Program-made: the position numbers and the translations under genes | Origin: Lachnospiraceae bacterium UBA1066 | GTDB lineage: Bacteria; Bacillota; Clostridia; Lachnospirales; Lachnospiraceae | Reading direction: 5' to 3' | Assembly (NCBI GenBank): GCA_002316215.1 | Contig: DCDB01000263.1 | Span: 1-11,739 of the forward strand | DNA: 11,739 nt | Notes under the pieces: model-generated | Database searches by the model: none | Told to the model about the DNA's origin: nothing | Seen by the model: the letters and a program-made list of their open reading frames with translations, nothing else | Part shown: positions 7,068 to 11,739 of the stretch, piece by piece | Layout: every line of letters starts with the position of its first letter | Position numbering within the stretch: position 1 is the stretch's first letter

Positions 7068-7103
7068 ATACTGCCGCCATGGCTGTCAAAATGCCTGCGG
7101 TAT
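7068..7103. repeat. Imperfect inverted repeat between metQ and rubredoxin
   Basis: ATAC plus CCGC (7068-7077, with a two-base bulge) pairs with GCGGTAT (7097-7103). An inner GGC (7081-7083) pairs with GCC (7093-7095). A second pairing, GCCGCA/TGCGGC on the minus strand, encloses about 7130-7160 just after metQ. Neither has a U tract, so metQ has no convincing intrinsic terminator. The 208-bp spacer 6970-7177 otherwise holds only the rubredoxin promoter. Confidence 0.35.
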
Positions 7104-7177
7104 GTCTTTTCAGTTGCAAACCGTCCGCCGCATAATGTTTCGCTTCCAAAACGAAAGTCCCTGCGGCTGGCTCCTCA

Positions 7178-8122
7178 TCAGAACAGCGCTACGACTGCCC
7201 CGTCATAAGTATTATTGATATAAGTTTTCACAGTATCCGACTGCAGTGCTGAAACGAGGGCTTTAATTTTGTCTGAGCTCTCGTCTCCCTTGCGGACAGC
7301 GATAATATTGCCGTAAGTCTTCGCTCCGAGAGACGCCGCATCTTCTGTAGCAAGTGCATCTTTTTTAACAGAAAGCCCGGCTTCAATAGCATAGTTGCCG
7401 TTTATAACCGCAATATCCAGATCCTGAAGAGAACGCGGGAGCTGTGCAGCTTCAATTTCCGTGATTTTAAGATTCTTCGGGTTCTCGGCAATATCATTCT
7501 TCGTTGCATTGATGCCGGCACCGTCTTTCAGTTTGATCAGGCCCTGAGCCTCGAGAAGAAGAAGCGCACGTGCTTCATTTGTCGCATCGTTCGGAACGCC
7601 GACGCTCGCTCCGTCTGCTAAAGCACTGATGGAAGAGGTCTTTCCCGCGTAGATACCGAACGGCTCATAATGTATCGTTCCTGCCGATACCAGATCCGTG
7701 CCGTTTTCTTTATTGTACTGATCAAGGTAGGGCTGGTGCTGGAAATAGTTGGCATCGAGATCTCCTGCTGCAAGCGCGACATTCGGCTGGACATAATCCG
7801 TATATTCTTTTACAACTAAAGTGTATCCCTCATTTGCCAGAATGTCCTTCACCTGGGCCAGGATTTCCGCATGCGGGCTCGGGCTTGCGCCGACTGTAAT
7901 GGTCTTGTCCTCGCCGGAAGCGGATGAGGCTGCGGCAGAAGCCGTGACGGATGATACGGTCTTTGAGTCTTCTGCTTTTGAAGAAGTCGAAGCAGTTCCG
8001 GAAGCCGTTGATGATGCGGCTTTGGATGATGTCTGGGATGCCGATGATGTACTTCCGCAGCCGGAAAGAATCGTACCTGCCGCTGTCAGAAGAGCTAAAA
8101 CTGTCACTAAACTTTTTTTCAT
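7178..8122 (-). CDS. metQ: Methionine ABC transporter, substrate-binding lipoprotein MetQ
   Basis: MetQ belongs to the NlpA family and delivers methionine to the MetN-MetI importer from the outer face of the membrane. The 314-residue product begins with a lipoprotein signal peptide and lipobox LSGC (Cys22). Residues 23-72 are a Ser/Ala/Thr linker, longer than in typical homologues. The binding domain then follows with family signatures: ITVGASPSPHAEIL at 75-88, LDANYFQHQPYL at 122-133, GVPNDATNEARAL at 175-187 and VINGNYA at 239-245. GGGAGG lies about 8 bp upstream of ATG. It follows metI after 153 bp and has a promoter of its own, which would let the cell make more receptor than transporter. 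L- or D-methionine specificity cannot be read here. Confidence 0.95.
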   Translation of the reverse strand: MKKSLVTVLALLTAAGTILSGCGSTSSASQTSSKAASSTASGTASTSSKAEDSKTVSSVTASAAASSASGEDKTITVGASPSPHAEILAQVKDILANEGYTLVVKEYTDYVQPNVALAAGDLDANYFQHQPYLDQYNKENGTDLVSAGTIHYEPFGIYAGKTSSISALADGASVGVPNDATNEARALLLLEAQGLIKLKDGAGINATKNDIAENPKNLKITEIEAAQLPRSLQDLDIAVINGNYAIEAGLSVKKDALATEDAASLGAKTYGNIIAVRKGDESSDKIKALVSALQSDTVKTYINNTYDGAVVALF

Positions 8123-8167
8123 AATATTTCCTCCCTTATTTCATATCATTTAACTATGTTTTATAGG

Positions 8168-8196
8168 ATTCTACTATCATCCTTTCTTCCTGTCAA
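8168..8196 (-). promoter_or_regulatory. Promoter of metQ inside the met cluster
   Basis: TTGACA (8196-8191) and TAGAAT (8173-8168) are exactly 17 bp apart on the minus strand. Transcription would start near 8161, about 38 bases before the metQ ATG. The box quality is high, with a perfect -35 hexamer. Confidence 0.75.
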
Positions 8197-8211
8197 GTTT
8201 TTTTTATGATG

Positions 8212-8265
8212 TAAGCGTCAAAAGTCAAAAAAATCCTGCCTGCAGGAAAAATTAAGCGTCAAAAG
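8212..8265. repeat. 13-bp direct repeats flanking the metI-metQ hairpin
   Basis: TAAGCGTCAAAAG occurs perfectly at 8212-8224 and 8253-8265, 41 bp apart. The two copies bracket the terminator-like hairpin. They could be protein sites or the trace of a small duplication; nothing decides between these. Confidence 0.65.
8227..8247 (-). terminator. Short terminator-like hairpin between metI and metQ
   Basis: On the minus strand TCCTG (8247-8243), a 4-base loop CAGG and CAGGA (8238-8234) are followed by seven T. The stem is only 5 bp, so it is probably an attenuator allowing part of the metNI transcript to pass into metQ. Confidence 0.5.
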
Positions 8266-8275
8266 CAAAAAAGTT

Positions 8276-8941
8276 TCAGCGTATGCGCTTGTCTGTACCG
8301 CGTGACAGACGATTACCGATTTCCTGTACAAGCTGAACAATGATGACCATGATTATTACGGTAACAATCATCATATCCGCCTGATAACGGTAATAGCCGT
8401 AACGGATGGCAATGTCTCCGAGGCCGCCGCCGCCGACAAAGCCGGACATAGCCGAATAACCGACGATGGTAGTAATAACCAGCGCAGCTCCAAGAATCAG
8501 GGAAGGCTTCGTTTCAGGAAGAAGCACCTTCCAGATAATCTGCCAGGTAGAAGCTCCCATGGATTTTGCCGCTTCTATAACACCGGCATCGACCTCCGAA
8601 AGAGAGGACTCAACAACACGCGCAATATAAGGTGCCGCTGCGGCAACAAGAGGCGGAACTACGGCCCCAGGACCGAGTGTCGTACCGACAATAGCCCTCG
8701 TTACAGGAATCATCATAAGAAGAAGGATGATAAACGGTATTGATCGGAAGATATTGATTAAAATGCCGAGAACGGCATTCAGCCAGGGAATCGGATGGAT
8801 TCCGCCCTTTTTCGTAACGACGAGCAGGATGCCGAGCGGAAGGCCGATCAGGTAGGCAATCAGCGAAGATCCAAAAACCATAAAAAGGGTTTCCCAGATG
8901 CCCTGGATAATCATCTGGACTGTAGTCGCATCAATTGTCAT
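8276..8941 (-). CDS. metI: Methionine ABC transporter permease MetI
   Basis: MetI is the membrane-spanning subunit of the MetNIQ importer and works as a dimer. The 221-residue product has the usual length and about five hydrophobic segments (roughly 13-43, 55-80, 92-108, 146-165 and 188-207). The EAA loop that docks onto the ATPase is present as EAAKSMGASTWQIIWKVLLP at 123-142. The glycine-rich GFVGGGGLGDIA at 167-178 is typical for the family. The ATG overlaps the metN stop by four bases (ATGA), and its ribosome site GAGGTGA is inside metN, so the two are translationally coupled. Confidence 0.96.
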   Translation of the reverse strand: MTIDATTVQMIIQGIWETLFMVFGSSLIAYLIGLPLGILLVVTKKGGIHPIPWLNAVLGILINIFRSIPFIILLLMMIPVTRAIVGTTLGPGAVVPPLVAAAAPYIARVVESSLSEVDAGVIEAAKSMGASTWQIIWKVLLPETKPSLILGAALVITTIVGYSAMSGFVGGGGLGDIAIRYGYYRYQADMMIVTVIIMVIIVQLVQEIGNRLSRGTDKRIR

Positions 8942-9945
8942 AATTCACTCACCTCTTCATACGGAATGTCGGATATCTTAAGATAGCTGAGTATTTCCTT
9001 CTGTTTTTCCGGATTGTCCGGGAGTTGTATCACCATCTGCCCCCGTGCCGTTCCATTCACATCCCGCGTCTTTGCATACATGATATTGATCGGCGTTTTA
9101 GCCTTTAAGGTGATGTTGGAAATGACAGGCTCCTGAGACTGTCTTCCGTCGAAGCTGATCCGGTAATACCTTCCGCTTTCAAAATGCACCTCATCCACGG
9201 CATCGCCGAGAATCAGCTTGCGGCCGATGCGGGATTTAGGCGCCATAAAAATGTCGGAAACATTTCCGCTTTCAGCGATAAGGCCGCCGTCAATTATGGC
9301 GACCCTGTCGCAGATCTGGGAAATGACGGCCATTTCATGTGTTATGACAACGACTGTGATTCCCATCTCTTTATTCAGGCGCTTAAGAAGAGACAGAATG
9401 GATTTTGTCGTGTTCGGGTCAAGAGCCGAGGTCGCTTCATCACAGAGCAATATCTTCGGATTTGTAGCAAGCGCACGCGCAATGGCGACACGCTGTTTCT
9501 GACCGCCTGACAGCTGGGACGGATAGGAATTCTCGCGGTCAGAAAGTTCCACGATCTTCAAAAGCTCCCTGGCCCGCTCCATGGCGTCCTTTGGCTTCAT
9601 GCCCTGTATTTCCAGCGGAAATGTCACATTCCGGATGGCGGTTCTTTGTTCAAGGAGCTGGAACTGCTGGAAAATCATTCCCATGGACTGACGCACCTTC
9701 CTCAGTTCCTTCGGTGTCAGGGAATTCATCTTCTTCCCGTCGAAAAAGACATCACCGGACGTCGGCTCCTCCAGGAAATTAATACAGCGCACCAGCGTCG
9801 ACTTTCCTGCCCCGGAGAGGCCGATAATGCCGAAAATCTCACCCGGCATAATGTCAATGCTGATATCCTTCAGAGCTTCCACGGAAACCTTGGTTCCGGT
9901 GAATTCCTTCCGCAAGTGTTGAATTGAAATAATCGGATCTGTCAT
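8938..9945 (-). CDS. metN: Methionine ABC transporter ATP-binding protein MetN
   Basis: MetN hydrolyses ATP on the cytoplasmic side to drive methionine uptake. From the chosen ATG it has 335 residues: Walker A GLSGAGKST at 42-50, Q-loop near FQQF at 92-95, ABC signature LSGGQ at 145-149, Walker B ILLCDE at 165-170 and switch His203. The C-terminal NIL (ACT-like) domain at about 255-335 binds methionine in homologues and gives trans-inhibition. The frame is open upstream to a TTG at 9972 and beyond, but no ribosome site precedes that TTG, while AAAGG lies about 10 bp before the ATG at 9945 and homology starts there. The upstream in-frame stretch is a 15-bp repeat array described separately. 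Confidence 0.95.
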   Translation of the reverse strand: MTDPIISIQHLRKEFTGTKVSVEALKDISIDIMPGEIFGIIGLSGAGKSTLVRCINFLEEPTSGDVFFDGKKMNSLTPKELRKVRQSMGMIFQQFQLLEQRTAIRNVTFPLEIQGMKPKDAMERARELLKIVELSDRENSYPSQLSGGQKQRVAIARALATNPKILLCDEATSALDPNTTKSILSLLKRLNKEMGITVVVITHEMAVISQICDRVAIIDGGLIAESGNVSDIFMAPKSRIGRKLILGDAVDEVHFESGRYYRISFDGRQSQEPVISNITLKAKTPINIMYAKTRDVNGTARGQMVIQLPDNPEKQKEILSYLKISDIPYEEVSEL

Positions 9946-9960
9946 TTCTCTGCCTTTCAC

Positions 9961-10036
9961 TTTACTGCGCAACGTTTTGCTGTACTTCGTTTTACTATAT
10001 TCCGTCCTGCTGAATTTCGTTAAACTGTATTTCCGC
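9961..10036. repeat. Degenerate 15-bp tandem repeat in the metN leader
   Basis: On the minus strand five units follow each other: one of 16 bp (10036-10021), then 15-bp units at 10020-10006, 10005-9991, 9990-9976 and 9975-9961, the last one diverged. The consensus is about ACGRARTAYAGYAAA. In the metN frame the units read as pentapeptides (TKFSR, TEYSK, TKYSK, TLRSK). The array ends 15 bp before the metN start codon. Many differences are transitions that are silent in this frame, but they are also mostly silent in the opposite-strand frame, so they do not prove translation. Confidence 0.75.
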
Positions 10037-10041
10037 GGCTC

Positions 10042-10111
10042 AGATAAATACGGCCCGGCCAGGCCATAATACCGGCTCTATAGTCGGGCTGTTTCCTAGT
10101 ATTTATCTAGG
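10042..10111 (-). promoter_or_regulatory. Structured 5' leader of metN with competing pairings
   Basis: A perfect 10-bp inverted repeat (10042-10051 with 10099-10108) encloses a GC-rich segment in which 10053-10057 pairs with 10085-10089. The 5' part of the outer stem can instead fold locally: CCTAG (10111-10107) with CTAGG (10099-10095). The two folds exclude each other, as in a switch. It begins at the predicted transcription start. I see no S-box (SAM-I) core or T-box signature and cannot match another riboswitch class. A 15-codon reading frame starting MAWPGR at 10067 lies inside but lacks a clear ribosome site. Confidence 0.5.
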
Positions 10112-10117
10112 ATTTAC

Positions 10118-10146
10118 ATCATAATATGAATTTCCGTAATTGTCAA
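10118..10146 (-). promoter_or_regulatory. Promoter of metNI
   Basis: TTGACA (10146-10141) and TATGAT (10123-10118) are exactly 17 bp apart on the minus strand. Transcription is expected near 10111, giving a leader of about 166 bases before metN. It lies 52 bp after the purD stop, and no strong purD terminator is visible between them (only a weak GTGC/GCAC pairing). Confidence 0.75.
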
Positions 10147-10197
10147 CAATTTTCAGGCTGACCGCATACGTGCTCTTAGACTAACTTCTGCACTTCT

Positions 10198-11472
10198 TCA
10201 CGCCTCATCAATTGCATGTCCGATATCATGACGCATATATTTATTTTTAAAGTCAACCAGTTCTGCGGCTTTATAGGCATTGGCCCGCGCTTCCTTCAGA
10301 GTCTTTCCGAGCGCTGTAACACCCAGCACCCGGCCTCCGTTCGTCACGACGCGGCCTTCTTCATCGAATTTCGTTCCTGCATGGAAAATGAAGGCATCCT
10401 GCCTGCCGCGGAACTGCTCAAGCCCGCTGATCGGGAAGCCTTTTTCATATTTTACCGGATAGCCGTCTGAAGCCAGAACGACGCAGACACAGGCGTTATC
10501 CTCAAATTCCAGGTTCACGCGGTCAAGTGTTCCGTCAATGCAGGCGTCCATCACATCCAGAATATCATTTTTCATCCTGGGAATCACCACCTGAGCTTCC
10601 GGATCCCCGAAGCGGCAGTTGTACTCCAATACCTTCGGTCCATCCCCGGTCAGCATCAGGCCGAAGAAAATAACACCCTTGAACGGACGTCCTTCCTGCG
10701 CCATCGCATCGACTGTCCTTTGATAAATCTGCTCCCGGCAGAGCCTGTCGATTTCAGGAGTATAAAAAGGACTGGGGGAAAAATTGCCCATTCCTCCTGT
10801 ATTGAGGCCTTTGTCACCATCCATTGCACGTTTATGATCCTGTGCCGATGCCATAAGCCGTATCGTTTTTCCGTCGCAGAAGGAAAGGACGGAAACCTCC
10901 CGCCCCGTCATAAATTCTTCTATAACCATCTGGTTCCCGGCGTCCCCGAATTTCTTATCTTCCATAATCTCACTTACACCGGCTTTGGCCTCTTCCTCTG
11001 TTTCACAGATCAGAACGCCCTTTCCCAGAGCAAGTCCGTCTGCTTTAAGGACAATAGGATACTTTGCCGTCTTTAGATAATCAAGAGCTTCGGACGCTGA
11101 AGAAACCGTATGGTAACCGGCCGTGGGAATATGGTATTTTTTCATAAGATCCTTGGAAAATGCCTTTGAGCCTTCCAGGATTGCGGCTTTTTTCTCAGGA
11201 CCGAAAACACGCAGCCCATTTTCCTCAAAGGCATCCACGATTCCCCCGACCAGGGGATCGTCCATTCCGACAATGGTCAGATCAATTTTTTCTTTTTTAG
11301 CAAAAGCGACGAGTCTGTCAAACTCCATCGGTTTTATATCAACGCATTCCGCAAATTCCGAAATTCCTGCATTTCCCGGCGCACAGAATATTTTTTCCGC
11401 CCGCGGGCTTTTACGGACAGCCCAGGCAATGGCATGTTCCCTGCCGCCGCCACCGATAATCAGTATCCTCAT
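10198..11472 (-). CDS. purD: Phosphoribosylamine-glycine ligase (GAR synthetase) PurD
   Basis: PurD joins glycine to 5-phosphoribosylamine using ATP, the second step of de novo purine synthesis, giving glycinamide ribonucleotide (GAR). The 424-residue product has the normal length and an ATP-grasp fold: N-terminal IIGGGGREHA at 5-14, KADGLALGKGV at 143-153, YNCRFGDPEAQ at 284-294 and TNGGRVLGV at 377-385. The frame is open five codons further to a TTG at 11487, but GGAGG lies 7 bp before the ATG at 11472 and the conserved start is there. It follows purN, whose product uses GAR, by 76 bp on the same strand, so a purine operon enters from the right. Confidence 0.97.
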   Translation of the reverse strand: MRILIIGGGGREHAIAWAVRKSPRAEKIFCAPGNAGISEFAECVDIKPMEFDRLVAFAKKEKIDLTIVGMDDPLVGGIVDAFEENGLRVFGPEKKAAILEGSKAFSKDLMKKYHIPTAGYHTVSSASEALDYLKTAKYPIVLKADGLALGKGVLICETEEEAKAGVSEIMEDKKFGDAGNQMVIEEFMTGREVSVLSFCDGKTIRLMASAQDHKRAMDGDKGLNTGGMGNFSPSPFYTPEIDRLCREQIYQRTVDAMAQEGRPFKGVIFFGLMLTGDGPKVLEYNCRFGDPEAQVVIPRMKNDILDVMDACIDGTLDRVNLEFEDNACVCVVLASDGYPVKYEKGFPISGLEQFRGRQDAFIFHAGTKFDEEGRVVTNGGRVLGVTALGKTLKEARANAYKAAELVDFKNKYMRHDIGHAIDEA

Positions 11473-11548
11473 TTTTTTCCTCCGCAAGTATTTATTATCA
11501 AAGTGTACGAAATAAACTTCTTCCCAAATTTCAGTATCCGCGGCTTTA

Positions 11549-11739
11549 TCACGATTCCTCAGGAGCCGAGATATGGACGCGGCCGTTTTCTACCTTTACT
11601 CTTCCGGCAGCAATAAGATTAACCGCCTCCGGCAGCAGCTTCCACTCGGCCTCCTGCATGATACGTTTCTGAAGGATTTCCGGCGTATCGTCTTCCTCTA
11701 CACGGACAGCCTTCTGCAGGATAATAGGGCCTGCATCCA
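11549..11739 (-). CDS. purN: Phosphoribosylglycinamide formyltransferase PurN, C-terminal part
   Basis: The 62 visible C-terminal residues read DAGPIILQKAVRV, then DDTPEILQKRI and EAEWKLLPEAV, which match the conserved end of PurN. This enzyme transfers a formyl group from 10-formyltetrahydrofolate to GAR, the product of PurD. The window cuts the gene on its 5' side; the remaining part, including the catalytic Asn and His, should lie to the right. The stop is TGA at 11551-11549. The 76-bp gap to purD holds no terminator. Confidence 0.93.
   Translation of the reverse strand, partial: DAGPIILQKAVRVEEDDTPEILQKRIMQEAEWKLLPEAVNLIAAGRVKVENGRVHISAPEES

Noticed and set aside
9946..9972. Longer metN start at TTG 9972
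   Set aside because: There is no ribosome site before this TTG, and the added residues belong to the tandem repeat rather than to the MetN family; the ATG at 9945 fits better.
9961..10111. CRISPR array or S-box/T-box riboswitch before metN
   Set aside because: The repeat units are contiguous 15-mers without spacers, so it is not CRISPR. The conserved SAM-I core and the T-box antiterminator sequence are not present.
11473..11487. Longer purD start at TTG 11487
   Set aside because: The ATG at 11472 has GGAGG at good spacing and matches the conserved N-terminus; the upstream codons contain the ribosome site itself.

Overview
The window looks like chromosomal DNA from a low-to-mid GC Firmicute of the class Clostridia, most probably Lachnospiraceae-like. 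Strong AGGAGG-type ribosome binding sites, Firmicute-style promoters (TTGACA-N17-TATAAT type), lipoproteins with Ser/Ala-rich linkers, and the clpC-radA neighbourhood all fit this. The family placement is inference. Every gene I can support lies on the minus strand, so the order of transcription runs from high to low coordinates. I see no mobile element, CRISPR array or tRNA.

Right end (11739 to 10198): the C-terminal part of purN, then purD, which are adjacent steps of de novo purine synthesis. Next (10146 to 7178) is a methionine ABC importer: metN (ATPase) and metI (permease) overlap by ATGA, and metQ (lipoprotein receptor) follows 153 bp later. The metN leader has a good promoter, a strongly base-paired segment and a degenerate 15-bp tandem repeat. 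metQ has a promoter of its own, preceded by a short terminator-like hairpin.

Middle (7024 to 4974): a rubredoxin gene of 53 codons with an extended -10 promoter, a 124-bp spacer with three predicted hairpins, an AEC-family membrane transporter, and an unrecognised lipoprotein 33 bp downstream of it.

Left part (4970 to 208): an apparent operon of a YtrA-type GntR regulator, clpC (ATGA overlap), a conserved-looking small protein of unknown function, and radA. In many Firmicutes clpC and radA share an operon with ctsR, mcsA and mcsB. Here none of those three is present and a GntR regulator is in the position of ctsR. A perfect 8-bp inverted repeat covers the -10 box of this operon's promoter and is a likely operator. 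At the far left, another minus-strand promoter with an A-rich upstream tract faces out of the window. The leader it drives carries a box like those found in rRNA operon leaders, so an rRNA operon may start just outside.

No obvious new defence or mobile system is present. The most unusual material is regulatory: the metN leader and the GntR-controlled clpC operon.
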